The notes below the pieces were generated by a model that did not search any database, was not told the DNA's origin, and saw nothing but the letters and a program-made list of their open reading frames with translations. The translations under genes and the position numbers were made by a program. Shown in pieces: positions 18,915-26,634 of a DNA stretch of 64,000 bases. Source of the DNA: Castellaniella sp. UBA6218. GTDB taxonomy: Bacteria > Pseudomonadota > Gammaproteobacteria > Burkholderiales > Burkholderiaceae_B. Position 1 is the first letter of the stretch, and each line of letters begins with the position of its first letter. Location of the stretch: assembly GCA_002421865.1 (NCBI GenBank), contig DISE01000106.1, positions 9,030-73,029 of the forward strand. The letters are read 5' to 3'.

Positions 18915-20205
18915 AATCACCGTCGGCATCATTCTGATCGTCGTTCTCCTGACTCTGCTGGGCGGCGGTGTCTGGGTCGGCCTGACCCTCGCGGGCGTGG
19001 CCTGGTTCGGCATGGAACTGTTTTCCAGCCGGCCGGCGGGCGACGCCATGGCCATGACCATCTGGGGAAGTTCCAGCAGCTGGACCCTGACCGCCCTGCC
19101 CCTGTTCGTCTGGATGGGCGAAATCCTCTACCGCACCAATCTGTCCGAAAACCTGTTCCGCGGCCTGGCGCCCTGGGTGAACCGCCTGCCCGGCCGTCTG
19201 CTGCACACCAATGTGCTCGGCTGCACGATCTTCGCCTCGGTCTGCGGATCCTCGGCCGCCACCTGCGTCACCGTGGGCCGCATGAATCTGCCCGAACTGC
19301 GGCGGCGCGGCTACCCAGACGCGCAGATCATCGGTTCGCTGGGCGGCCCCGCCACCCTGGGCCTGCTGATCCCGCCGTCGATCATCCTGATCGTGTATGG
19401 CGTGGCGGCGGAAACCTCGATCGCCAAGCTCTTCATCGCCGGGGTGGTGCCGGGTGTGCTGCTGGCGCTGCTGTTCAGCGGCTGGCTCGCGGGCTGGGCG
19501 CTGCTGCATCCCGATCGCGTCCCGGAGTCGGCGGAAGGCCGCCTGCCACTGCGGGAAAAACTGCGTGAATCGCGCCAGCTGATCCCCGTGGTCCTGCTGA
19601 TCCTGGGCGTGATCGCCAGCATCTACAGCGGCGTGGCCACCGCCACCGAGTCGGCCGCCATCGGCGTGCTGGGCGCCTTCCTGCTGTCGGCCTGGCAAAA
19701 GACCCTGACCTGGAACTCGTTCCGCGATTCCTTGCTGGGGGCCACGCGCCTGTACTGCATGATCGCCCTGATCCTGTCGGGCGCCGCCTTCATGACCCTG
19801 TCCATGGGCTATATCGGGCTGCCCCGCCAGCTGGCGGAGTTCGTCGGCGGCCTGAACCTGTCGCCCGGCATGCTGATCATCGTCCTCAGCCTGTTCTACA
19901 TCGTGCTGGGCTGCTTCCTGGACGGCATCTCCACCATCGTCCTCACCATGGGCGTGGTGCTGCCCATCATCCAGGCGGCCGGCATCGACCCGATCTGGTT
20001 CGGGATCTTCCTGGTCATCACCGTGGAAACCGCCCAGATCACGCCGCCAGTGGGTTTCAACCTGTTCGTGCTGCAGAGCATGACAGGCAAGGAAATCACC
20101 TACCTGGCCCGGGTCTGCGCGCCCTATTTCGGCCTGATGGCGCTCATGCTCATCATCCTCTGGTACTTTCCGGAACTGGTCACCTGGTTGCCCGGCCACA
20201 TGTAG
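18907..20205 (+). CDS. TRAP transporter large permease (DctM family)
   Basis: Sodium-coupled permease of the TRAP system, 432 residues and about twelve membrane helices. Typical segments are LTALPLFVWMGEIL, GCTIFASVCGSSAATCVTVG, GSLGGPATLGLLIPPSIILIVYGVAAETSIAKLFIAGVVPG, VATATESAAIGVLGAFLLS and ETAQITPPVGFNLFVLQSM. ATG at 18907 sits inside the end of the small-subunit gene. The likely substrate is an acid used by the pxp/carboxylase genes nearby, by context only. Confidence 0.94.
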   Translation: MSEITVGIILIVVLLTLLGGGVWVGLTLAGVAWFGMELFSSRPAGDAMAMTIWGSSSSWTLTALPLFVWMGEILYRTNLSENLFRGLAPWVNRLPGRLLHTNVLGCTIFASVCGSSAATCVTVGRMNLPELRRRGYPDAQIIGSLGGPATLGLLIPPSIILIVYGVAAETSIAKLFIAGVVPGVLLALLFSGWLAGWALLHPDRVPESAEGRLPLREKLRESRQLIPVVLLILGVIASIYSGVATATESAAIGVLGAFLLSAWQKTLTWNSFRDSLLGATRLYCMIALILSGAAFMTLSMGYIGLPRQLAEFVGGLNLSPGMLIIVLSLFYIVLGCFLDGISTIVLTMGVVLPIIQAAGIDPIWFGIFLVITVETAQITPPVGFNLFVLQSMTGKEITYLARVCAPYFGLMALMLIILWYFPELVTWLPGHM

Positions 20206-20226
20206 CTCAACCGGCGCCATCGTTTC

Positions 20227-20257
20227 GCGGGCCCCCGTCAGGGGGCTCGCTTGTTTT
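20227..20257 (+). terminator. Intrinsic terminator of the TRAP operon
   Basis: GCGGGCCCCC-GTCA-GGGGGCTCGC forms a ten-base-pair stem with one G-T pair, followed by TTGTTTT, 21 bases after the TRAP permease stop. Confidence 0.75.
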
Positions 20258-20321
20258 CCGGCCACATTCCCGATTATCGTAATCGCGAGGCCGCTTCCCC
20301 CAGGCCCGCGCGAGGCACCCC

Positions 20322-21206
20322 ATGACGACCGCCACCCTGCTGATCGACCGCCGCACCCACGACCTGGGCGGGGGCTTCATCGTCGGCCGCGTGCTGCCCT
20401 TCCGCAAGCGCCGCATGGTGGGGCCCTTCATCTTCTTCGATCATCTGGGACCGCTGGATGTGGCGCGCGGCGCCCCGCTCGAACTGGACGTCAGGCCGCA
20501 CCCCCACATCGGCCTGTCCACCGTCACCTACCTGTACAGCGGCGCCATCACCCATCGCGACAGCCTGGGGTCGAATCAGGAAATCCGTCCCGGCGAGGTC
20601 AACTGGATGACCGCCGGCAGCGGCATCACCCACAGCGAAAGGCTGGAATACGCCCGCGCCCACGGCGCCACCATGCACGGCATCCAGGCCTGGGTCGCCC
20701 TGCCGCGCGAACATGAGGAAACGGCGCCGGCCTTCCATCACCACCAGGGTGCCGACGAACTGCCCGAATTCGACGAGGACGGCGTCGCCGGCCGCCTGAT
20801 CGCGGGCGCCATCGACGGCGCCGCCGCCCGCGTCCGGACGCATTCGCCCCTGTTCTACCTGCACTGGGAAATGATCGACGGCGCGCGCCGCACCCTGGGC
20901 ACCGACTATTCCGAACGCGCCGTCTACGTGGCCCGGGGCTCCGTCGAGCTGGACGGTCACCCGCTGTCCGAAGGGCAAATGCTGGTCCTGGATCCTGGCC
21001 GCGCCGCGCAGATCCAGGCCCGCGGGCCCGCCACCGTCATGCTGCTGGGCGGCGAACCCGTCGGCGAACGATTCATCTACTGGAATTTCGTGTCCTCGTC
21101 CAAGGACCGGCTCGAACAGGCCCGCGAGGACTGGCGCGCCCAGCGCATGGCCCTGCCGGTCGGCGACGACCGGGAATTCATCCCGCTCCCCGAGGGCGCG
21201 GGCTGA
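20322..21206 (+). CDS. Pirin family protein
   Basis: A bicupin of 294 residues. The metal-binding pattern of the N-terminal cupin is visible in FDHLGPLDV, DVRPHPHIGLSTVTYLYSG and HRDSLGSNQEIRPGEVNWMTAGSGITHSER, containing three His and a Glu. The C-terminal cupin (RAVYVARGSVELDGHPLSEGQMLVL) is degenerate, and WNFVSSSKDRLEQAREDW is a conserved pirin tail. Bacterial pirins have been reported as quercetin dioxygenases or regulators; the role here is unknown. The flavin reductase gene follows 32 bases later, probably in the same transcript. Confidence 0.93.
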   Translation: MTTATLLIDRRTHDLGGGFIVGRVLPFRKRRMVGPFIFFDHLGPLDVARGAPLELDVRPHPHIGLSTVTYLYSGAITHRDSLGSNQEIRPGEVNWMTAGSGITHSERLEYARAHGATMHGIQAWVALPREHEETAPAFHHHQGADELPEFDEDGVAGRLIAGAIDGAAARVRTHSPLFYLHWEMIDGARRTLGTDYSERAVYVARGSVELDGHPLSEGQMLVLDPGRAAQIQARGPATVMLLGGEPVGERFIYWNFVSSSKDRLEQAREDWRAQRMALPVGDDREFIPLPEGAG

Positions 21207-21238
21207 CCATCACCCCCTCACAAGCAAGGAAACACACG

Positions 21239-21805
21239 ATGCCGCTCAAGCTCCAAGTCATCATCTGCAGCACCCGCCCCGGCCGGGTCGGCCCCTCGGT
21301 CGCCCGCTGGTTCCACGAATTCGCGCGCGCCCACGGCCAGTTCGATGTCGAACTGGTGGACCTGGCCGACTTCAAGCTGCCCCTCTACGACGAGCCGGTG
21401 CATCCCCGCATGCAGCAATACGCGCACGACCACACCAAGCGCTGGAGCGCCAGCGTGGCCCGTGCCGACGCCTACGTCTTCGTGACACCCGAATACAACT
21501 ACAGCGCGCCGCCCTCCCTGGTGAACGCACTGGACTTCGTCTACAAGGAATGGAACTACAAGCCCTGCGGCTTCGTCGGTTACGGCGGGGTCTCGGGCGG
21601 CTTGCGCGCGGTCCAGTCGGTCAAGCCGCAGGTCACCACCCTGAAGATGATGCCCATGGTCGAGGGTGTCGCCATCCCCATGGTGCCCAGGCACATCCAG
21701 GAAAACGGCGAATTCGCCTCCAACGAGCTGATCGACGCTTCGGCCACGACGCTGCTGGATGAACTGCTGCGCTGGGCCACCGCGCTGAAGACCCTGCGCG
21801 CCTGA
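21239..21805 (+). CDS. NAD(P)H-dependent FMN reductase
   Basis: Flavodoxin-fold oxidoreductase of 188 residues. The FMN phosphate loop reads STRPGRVGPSVARWF near residue 11, and the second flavin-contact segment is TPEYNYSAPPSLVNALDFVYKEWNYKPCGFVGYGGVSGGLRAVQ. This is the pattern of chromate/quinone/azo reductases of the NADPH-dependent FMN reductase family. The physiological substrate is not evident. AAGGAAACACACG precedes the ATG. It follows the pirin gene, a common pairing in redox-stress neighbourhoods. Confidence 0.93.
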   Translation: MPLKLQVIICSTRPGRVGPSVARWFHEFARAHGQFDVELVDLADFKLPLYDEPVHPRMQQYAHDHTKRWSASVARADAYVFVTPEYNYSAPPSLVNALDFVYKEWNYKPCGFVGYGGVSGGLRAVQSVKPQVTTLKMMPMVEGVAIPMVPRHIQENGEFASNELIDASATTLLDELLRWATALKTLRA

Positions 21806-21958
21806 GCGGCCGCGTGCTGGTCCGGTCCGGCATGAAGAGCCGGCCCGGCGCGATGAAGATGCTGCGCTCGGACGCCTCCTGCACCAGCCTTTCCTCGTGG
21901 TCTCCCGGGTGCAGGTACACCCAGAGATAAAAGCAGCCCGATAGCTCGCAACGCAAAC

Positions 21959-21996
21959 AAAAAACCCGCATGACTCAGGTTCATGCGGGTTTTTTC
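21959..21996. terminator. Bidirectional terminator between FMN reductase and tRNA-Leu
   Basis: CCCGCATGA-CTCAGGT-TCATGCGGG is a nine-base-pair stem flanked by A-run on the left and T-run on the right. It can therefore end the rightward reductase transcript and the leftward tRNA-Leu transcript. Confidence 0.85.
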
Positions 21997-22003
21997 TGTT
22001 TGG

Positions 22004-22088
22004 TGGTGCCGTCGGCGAGACTCGAACTCGCACAGCTTTCGCCACTACCCCCTCAAGATAGCGTGTCTACCAATTCCACCACGACGGC
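22004..22088 (-). tRNA. tRNA-Leu (anticodon GAG)
   Basis: On the - strand the acceptor GCCGTCG pairs with CGACGGC, with discriminator A and encoded CCA. The anticodon stem CTATC/GGTAG has loop TTGAGGG, giving GAG (reads CUC and CUU). A long variable arm follows, as expected for a class II tRNA, and the T-loop reads TTCGAGT. A tRNA-Leu next to secG is a usual arrangement in Burkholderiales. Confidence 0.97.
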
Positions 22089-22139
22089 ATTTTGCCTTGC
22101 GGCAAAGACGGGCATTCTAGCATGAAAAACCGCACCAGC

Positions 22140-22164
22140 CCTGGCGGGCGAAAGCCCCGCCAGG
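22140..22164 (-). terminator. Hairpin after secG
   Basis: Read on the - strand, CCTGGCGGG and CCCGCCAGG form a nine-base-pair stem 16 bases after the secG stop, with a TTTTT run about ten bases further on. It may be an imperfect intrinsic terminator before tRNA-Leu. Confidence 0.5.
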
Positions 22165-22180
22165 ACCGGCAAAGACTGTC

Positions 22181-22654
22181 TTATTTCTTCTCGGCCGGGG
22201 CCGGCACGGACGGCACCGAGGCGTCGCCCGCCGAAGGCGCCGCAGGCACGGCGGCTGCCGGCGCGGAGGTCTCGGCGCCCTTCGCGGGAGCTGCGGGCAC
22301 GGCCGGAACGGCGCTGCCGCCGCTCACGTCGGGAACGGCGGAACCCGCCGGAGCGGCTTCCTTGGCCGGGGCCGTAAAGCCCTGCATGATGCCGGATTCG
22401 ATGGGCGAACCGGCGGGGTGGTGAGCCACCCAGGCCAGGCCGCCGGTGGTGGCGAAGAAGACGATGGCCGCCCACTTGGTGGCGCGCGACAGGAAGTTGG
22501 CCGCTCCGGCCGAGCCGAACACGCTGCCGGCCGAACCGCTGCCGAACGCGGCACCCATGTCGGCTCCCTTGCCCTGTTGCAGCAGGACCAGCACGATGAC
22601 CAGAAGCGAGGAAATGACCTGCAGTGTCAGCAGGATCGAGGAAAGCCATTGCAT
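22181..22654 (-). CDS. secG: Preprotein translocase subunit SecG
   Basis: Small inner-membrane subunit of the SecYEG channel. Two helices are seen (LTLQVISSLLVIVLVLLQ and AAIVFFATTGGLAWV) around the conserved loop QGKGADMGAAFGSGSAGSVFGSAGAANFLSRATK. The 157 residues include an Ala/Pro-rich C-terminal tail of about 80 residues, long for the family but common in Alcaligenaceae. It lies 36 bases after the tpiA stop in the same direction, the usual betaproteobacterial order. Confidence 0.94.
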   Translation of the reverse strand: MQWLSSILLTLQVISSLLVIVLVLLQQGKGADMGAAFGSGSAGSVFGSAGAANFLSRATKWAAIVFFATTGGLAWVAHHPAGSPIESGIMQGFTAPAKEAAPAGSAVPDVSGGSAVPAVPAAPAKGAETSAPAAAVPAAPSAGDASVPSVPAPAEKK

Positions 22655-22690
22655 GATGATAGGACTCCGGACCTTATGGGTGTGCTCGGA

Positions 22691-23419
22691 TCAGGCGGCC
22701 GCGGCCGCGATGTCGAGAAATTCGTCGGCGACGAGCGACGCGCCGCCCACCAGGGCGCCGTCGATGTCGGGTTGGGCGAACAGGGATGCCGCGTTCGCGG
22801 CCTTGACGCTGCCGCCGTAGAGGATGCGGGTCTGTCCGGCGCCGTGCCGTGTCAGGGCCGCGCGGATGAAGGCATGCACGGCCTGGGCCTGTTCCGGCGT
22901 GGCGGTACGGCCGGTGCCGATGGCCCAGACGGGTTCATAGGCGATGACGGTCTTACCATCGGCGCTGCCCGGGACCGACCCGGCCAGTTGCGCGCCGATG
23001 ACGGCCAGCGTCTCGCCCGCGTCGCGCTGGGCAAGCGTTTCGCCCAGGCAGATCACCGGGACCAACCGCGCTGCAAGCGCGGCTTCGGCCTTGGCGCGGA
23101 CCAGCGCGTCGGTTTCGCCGTGGTCGGCGCGGCGTTCCGAATGGCCAAGAATCACATGGCTCGCCCCCGCATCGGCCAGCATCGGCGCGCCGATGTCGCC
23201 TGTATGCGCGCCCGAGGCGTTCTGGTGGCAATCCTGTCCGCCGACATGGATGGGACACCCGGCCAGTGCTTCGGCCATCCAGGCGATATGGGTGGCGGGG
23301 GGGCAGATCAGCACGTCGCAGGTGGGCGCGGGATGGGCGGCGGCCAACGCACGAACCTCGGCCAGCGCGGCGCGCGATCCGTTCATCTTCCAGTTCCCTG
23401 CGGCAAGCTTGCGGCGCAT
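22691..23419 (-). CDS. tpiA: Triosephosphate isomerase (possible chimera of two species' genes)
   Basis: Glycolytic enzyme interconverting dihydroxyacetone phosphate and glyceraldehyde 3-phosphate. Catalytic residues are all present: Lys11 in GNWKMNG, His93 in GHSERR and Glu162 in [11 protein letters not shown], with loop 8 YGGSVK at 201-206. The length of 242 residues is normal. Residues 1-160 read like Rhodobacteraceae enzymes ([40 protein letters not shown]). Residues 171-242 read like Burkholderiales enzymes ([45 protein letters not shown]). The neighbours differ the same way on either side. The frame is intact, so the join is at homologous positions. Confidence 0.9.
   Translation of the reverse strand: MRRKLAAGNWKMNGSRAALAEVRALAAAHPAPTCDVLICPPATHIAWMAEALAGCPIHVGGQDCHQNASGAHTGDIGAPMLADAGASHVILGHSERRADHGETDALVRAKAEAALAARLVPVICLGETLAQRDAGETLAVIGAQLAGSVPGSADGKTVIAYEPVWAIGTGRTATPEQAQAVHAFIRAALTRHGAGQTRILYGGSVKAANAASLFAQPDIDGALVGGASLVADEFLDIAAAAA
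22910..22939. other. Probable junction between betaproteobacterial and alphaproteobacterial sequence
   Basis: These 30 bases encode [10 protein letters not shown] (tpiA residues 161-170), one of the most conserved protein stretches known. Everything to the left has Burkholderiales character and everything to the right Rhodobacteraceae character. A shared sequence of this length is a typical place for an assembler to switch genomes. Homologous recombination in a living cell would leave the same trace. Confidence 0.6.
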
Positions 23420-23452
23420 CCATGTTCCCCTGACGAGTTGTCGTGGGGGCCG

Positions 23453-23481
23453 ATCTTAGTGCCGGGGCACGGGAAAGTGAA
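23453..23481 (-). promoter_or_regulatory. Promoter of tpiA
   Basis: On the - strand TTCACT (23481-23476) and TAAGAT (23458-23453) have a 17-base spacer. The spacer contains the inverted repeat GTGCC-GG-GGCAC (23459-23470), which could be an operator. The -10 box lies 34 bases before the tpiA start. Confidence 0.45.
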
Positions 23482-23505
23482 TGGCTGCCAACCGGGGGCC
23501 TGCCG

Positions 23506-23856
23506 TCAGGCGTCGCGGAACTTGATCGATTCGCCGCAGCCGCAGGCTTCGGAGACGTTGGGGTTGTTGAACCGGAAGCCGCTTTCCAGCAGGCCGGTTT
23601 CATAATCGATCTCGGTTCCGAAGAGGAACATCTGCGCCATCGGCGCGATCATCACCCGCGCACCGTCCTGTTCGACGATCTCGTCCATGGGGTTCACGCT
23701 GTCGGCAAAATCCATGGTGTATTCCATGCCCGCGCAACCGCCCTTGCGAACGCCGATGCGAAGGCCCTGCTTCCCGTCCTTCGTCATCAGGCGGGTGATC
23801 TGCGCCGCGGCGCGCGGGGTCAGGGTCAGGGCCTGTTTGCCGGGAATGCCGAACAT
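23506..23856 (-). CDS. IscA/HesB-type iron-sulfur assembly protein
   Basis: A-type carrier that holds and passes on Fe-S clusters or iron, 116 residues. The three conserved cysteines are present: one in GVRKGGCAGMEY and two in EACGCGESI. The usual A-type body LTLTPRAAAQITRLM and NPNVSEACGCG is intact. It is the last of four leftward genes that include a DUF59/SufT-like protein, which places it in a SUF-type context. It ends 86 bases before the tpiA start; both are leftward. Confidence 0.95.
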   Translation of the reverse strand: MFGIPGKQALTLTPRAAAQITRLMTKDGKQGLRIGVRKGGCAGMEYTMDFADSVNPMDEIVEQDGARVMIAPMAQMFLFGTEIDYETGLLESGFRFNNPNVSEACGCGESIKFRDA

Positions 23857-23895
23857 GGGTGGGCTCTTTCGGTTTGTTGCGCGTGTGATGTGAAT

Positions 23896-24687
23896 TTAGG
23901 GCAGGCGCGGCGCGATCTCAAGCGGGGGCAGAAGCCCACGGAGCCACATCATCGAAAGCGTCACGCCGAGGGCCCAGCCGAAGGACGCCAACGTGCCGAT
24001 GATGACGTATTCCGAAGCGGCGCGATCCTCGGCCACGGTGCCGAAGCGCAGGATCGACTTTGCGGCGATCAGAAAGCCGATGGCGCCGGGCTGGCCCGCA
24101 AGGATCAGGACGAAGATCAGGCTGCGTTCCAGCCAGCCGATGGTCAGCCCGCCTTCGGGAAGGCCGCGGGCCTGTCCGGTGGTGGTGGGGCGCACCAGCA
24201 GATCGGTGGCGACAGGGGCGACCTGCGCCTCCATCAGCAGGCCGATGATGAAACCGCCGCCGCGCACGGCCAGGACGAAGCCCGCGACAATCAGGATCCC
24301 GTGCAGGATCAAAAGCGGCGCAGGGCCGGGCAGGCTGGCCCAGAAGCCGCTGGCCCAAAGCCCCGGCTGCCAGATCGCCAGCGCCATGACCGTCACGCCA
24401 TGTGCAGCCTGATCCACCAGGAACGGCATCGGGCCGCGAGGGCTGCGGGCCTTGATGGCGTCGATGGCCATATGGACCAGCGCCAGCAGCACCAGCGAGG
24501 GCGCGGCGATCATCCCCAGCGCCGCCTGTGCCGACAAAAGCACCAGCGCCCCATGCAGGGCCAGAACCCCGGCATGGGTCTTCCGCGTCGCGATCCAGCG
24601 GGTCTGGAGAACGAAATCGGCCAGGACATGTGCCGCCAGAAGCGCGACCAGCGTGGCGACCATCAGCGCAGGCCTTTCAGTTTGCAT
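23896..24687 (-). CDS. DUF3307 membrane protein
   Basis: Inner-membrane protein of 263 residues with about six to seven helices. The N-terminal DUF3307 domain shows LAAHVLADFVLQTRWIATRKTHAGVLALHGALVLL and LVHMAIDAIKA. In other genomes DUF3307 proteins are repeatedly found beside SatD-family proteins, as here (18-base gap). The function is unknown; a stress-linked membrane role is a guess. The gene ends 39 bases before the IscA-type gene. Confidence 0.85.
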   Translation of the reverse strand: MQTERPALMVATLVALLAAHVLADFVLQTRWIATRKTHAGVLALHGALVLLSAQAALGMIAAPSLVLLALVHMAIDAIKARSPRGPMPFLVDQAAHGVTVMALAIWQPGLWASGFWASLPGPAPLLILHGILIVAGFVLAVRGGGFIIGLLMEAQVAPVATDLLVRPTTTGQARGLPEGGLTIGWLERSLIFVLILAGQPGAIGFLIAAKSILRFGTVAEDRAASEYVIIGTLASFGWALGVTLSMMWLRGLLPPLEIAPRLP

Positions 24688-24705
24688 TCAGGTAAAGAAA
24701 GCCGA

Positions 24706-25332
24706 TCAGCTTGCATGATCCGCCTCGATCAAGGCCAGGGCCTCAGACAAGGCCGAATAGCTTGCCGCCGCCAGCGCCTGTTCGACCGCCTGCCGGGTGA
24801 TCGAAAGGCTTTCGGCCACGGCGATGTGGGTGGGCGGTTCGGGGTCCAGCATCGGCGCTATCGCGCGGGCCTGCGCAACCGTCCAGCCCCGTGACAACGC
24901 ATCTGCAAGCCGCACGGCCGCGCCAAGCGCCCCGCCCGCAGCGAAGGTCAGCTGCGCCTGAGGCTCCATCGCGTCAAGCGCGCGACCGGACGCGACGAAG
25001 ACCGCGCCGGTGGCGGTGTTGAGATCGGGGGATTGCGGGGGGCGGCCGGTCCCGGCGGCAATGGCGATCCGTGTGGAGAGGTCACGCCCTGTCGCCCGCA
25101 AACTTGCGCGCAGAAAAAGCGCGGCCCGAAGCGCCAATTGTGGGCGTAGAAGGACGATCTGCCAGCCATCGCCGCGATACCGGCTGAAATGGGTGGGATA
25201 CGCTTGCCAACCATCGATGCGGGCGGCTGCCGAGGTGAGGGCGGCGAACGCCTGTTCAAGGCGCGTAGGCACCATCCGGGTGGAGCCGATCAGATCGCCG
25301 GTCAGCACCGCAAGGGGAATGGGTTGGCTCAT
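24706..25332 (-). CDS. SatD family protein
   Basis: Protein of 208 residues in the SatD family, named after the acid-tolerance sat operon of Streptococcus mutans. The N-terminal half has LAVLTGDLIGSTRM and FSRYRGDGWQIVLLRPQLALRAALFLRASLRA, a pattern like nucleotide-cyclase-fold proteins. The C-terminal 40 residues (HIAVAESLSITRQAVEQALAAASYSALSEAL) form a helix-turn-helix, so it may bind DNA. ATG at 25332 is chosen, because the residues before it do not look conserved. It precedes the DUF3307 gene, with which the family is often paired. Confidence 0.85.
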   Translation of the reverse strand: MSQPIPLAVLTGDLIGSTRMVPTRLEQAFAALTSAAARIDGWQAYPTHFSRYRGDGWQIVLLRPQLALRAALFLRASLRATGRDLSTRIAIAAGTGRPPQSPDLNTATGAVFVASGRALDAMEPQAQLTFAAGGALGAAVRLADALSRGWTVAQARAIAPMLDPEPPTHIAVAESLSITRQAVEQALAAASYSALSEALALIEADHAS

Positions 25333-25410
25333 GCCGGAAGGGTGCCAGCGGTGGCGGGACTTCGCAAGCAAAACCGCTTTCTTTGTCAAAATGAAAGCGA
25401 ATAAGCTTGC

Positions 25411-25776
25411 TTACATGAAGCCAAGTTCCAGCCGCGCCTCGTCGGACATCATTTCCATGCCCCATTGCGGCTCGAACGTCATCTGGACGTTGACCTGCTT
25501 CACGCCTTCCAATGGTTCGACCGCATCCGCGACCCAGCCCGGCATCTCGCCCGCCACCGGACAGCCCGGCGCGGTCAGCGTCATGATGATGTCGACTTCG
25601 TTTTCGGCCGAGATCTCGATGGTGTAGACAAGACCCAGATCAAAGATATTGACCGGGATTTCGGGGTCGTAGACGGACCGGCAGGCTTCGACGACCTTTT
25701 CGTAAAGGGGATGGTCCGTCGTCGAGGGACGGATCAGTGGCATGCCTTCGATCGGTTCCTTCGGTTCGGCTGTCAT
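25411..25776 (-). CDS. DUF59 / SufT-like iron-sulfur assembly protein
   Basis: Protein of 121 residues with a MIP18-type DUF59 domain: VVEACRSVYDPEIPVNIFDLGLVY, then MTLTAPGCPVAGEMPGWV, where the TAPGCP cysteine is the conserved family residue, and VQMTFEPQW. Relatives named SufT help maturation of Fe-S proteins. The acidic N-terminal leader (TAEPKEPIEGMPLIRP) is common in alphaproteobacterial members. It is the first of four leftward genes and has its own promoter, next to the prophage end. Confidence 0.93.
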   Translation of the reverse strand: MTAEPKEPIEGMPLIRPSTTDHPLYEKVVEACRSVYDPEIPVNIFDLGLVYTIEISAENEVDIIMTLTAPGCPVAGEMPGWVADAVEPLEGVKQVNVQMTFEPQWGMEMMSDEARLELGFM

Positions 25777-25802
25777 TGGCTACCCCATTCGGTTGTTGAC
25801 CG

Positions 25803-25852
25803 ATTATATAGGGAATTCCCGCGCCAAGGTCCAGAGCGGTTCGAAACCGCTC
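25803..25852 (-). promoter_or_regulatory. Promoter region of the DUF59 gene with two palindromes
   Basis: On the - strand a TATAAT box lies at 25808-25803. The perfect ten-base palindrome GGGAATTCCC (25811-25820) sits just upstream of it. A further inverted repeat, GAGCGGTT-CGA-AACCGCTC (25834-25852), has eight-base arms. Either could be a repressor site controlling the Fe-S genes; I cannot name the regulator. Confidence 0.5.
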
Positions 25853-25860
25853 GCCGCCCC

Positions 25861-26293
25861 TGTGAGTTGACACCGATATCTGCAGTGAACCCGGAAGAGG
25901 CCGGTGGTCCGTGGGTCATGACGGATTGGTCAATAAAACAAGGGGTTTCGGGGGCAGTGGCCGCGCAGAAAAGGCCGGAAGCGCTAGTCTTGCAGTAAGT
26001 GCCGAAATGGGGGCCTCGGTGCCGATCGGGCGCGCTGGAAAGGCGGCTTCAATAGGACGTTGAAGCGCTGTTAAACGGCCATTAACGCCACGAAAACAAG
26101 GGGTTTAATTGGTGCTGGGACGGCGGCACGCTGGCGGCGACAGGTCTCGGAACATGCAAATGGCGTTGCAGGTTGGTCTAGGCATTTGCATGTTCGGAAA
26201 ACAGGCATAAAAACAAATGGTTACGGAAATCGTGGTGGCGCGGCACCGGCGGCGAACATGCAACGAATTTCGGGGCTTCCGGCCTATAAGGCG
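25861..26293. other. Prophage left-end region with direct and inverted repeats, no gene seen
   Basis: This stretch has no gene I can support but several repeats. AAAACAA followed by GGGGTTT or a close variant occurs three times in the same orientation (25935, 26093 and 26209). GAACATGCAAATG (26150-26162) is matched by its exact inverse CATTTGCATGTTC (26183-26195), and GAACATGCAA occurs again at 26254. The three direct repeats resemble in layout the L1-L3 transposase sites at the left end of Mu. The inverted repeats could be further protein sites. Confidence 0.5.
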
Positions 26294-26620
26294 TCAGCGG
26301 CCCCGGCACAGGGAGGACAGCTCCGCTACGCCCTTTTTCAGGTTTTCCGTCGATGGCGTGAGGATCGCGATCGCCTCTCGATAGAAGTCATCGAAGATGA
26401 GCTTGTGCGCTTTCGCGCCTTCGTCGCCGGGCCTTGCCGCCACTGCCAGTTCCGCAGCGGCTTTCTCAGCCGTGAGCAGCCGAAGGACATCCTTCACCGC
26501 TGTGATTTCGGTCACGAGGATGGAGCCGGACTTTCGGCATATCGCCTGGCTGTCTTGTGCGTCAGCCGCACCGTGCAACAAGATCAATGCCACAGCAGCG
26601 AGCGACAATTTTGGAGCCAT
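26294..26620 (-). CDS. Small secreted protein of unknown function, possible prophage moron
   Basis: The 108-residue protein has a clear signal peptide (MAPKLSLAAVALILLHGAADA, cleavage after ADA) and a mostly helical mature part with two cysteines (ICRK near its start and SLCRGR at its end) that could form a disulfide. I do not recognise the family. It lies directly behind the repressor in the same direction and so would be expressed in the lysogen. That makes it a candidate conversion gene. Confidence 0.6.
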   Translation of the reverse strand: MAPKLSLAAVALILLHGAADAQDSQAICRKSGSILVTEITAVKDVLRLLTAEKAAAELAVAARPGDEGAKAHKLIFDDFYREAIAILTPSTENLKKGVAELSSLCRGR

Positions 26621-26634
26621 GGCGTCCCCCAGCC

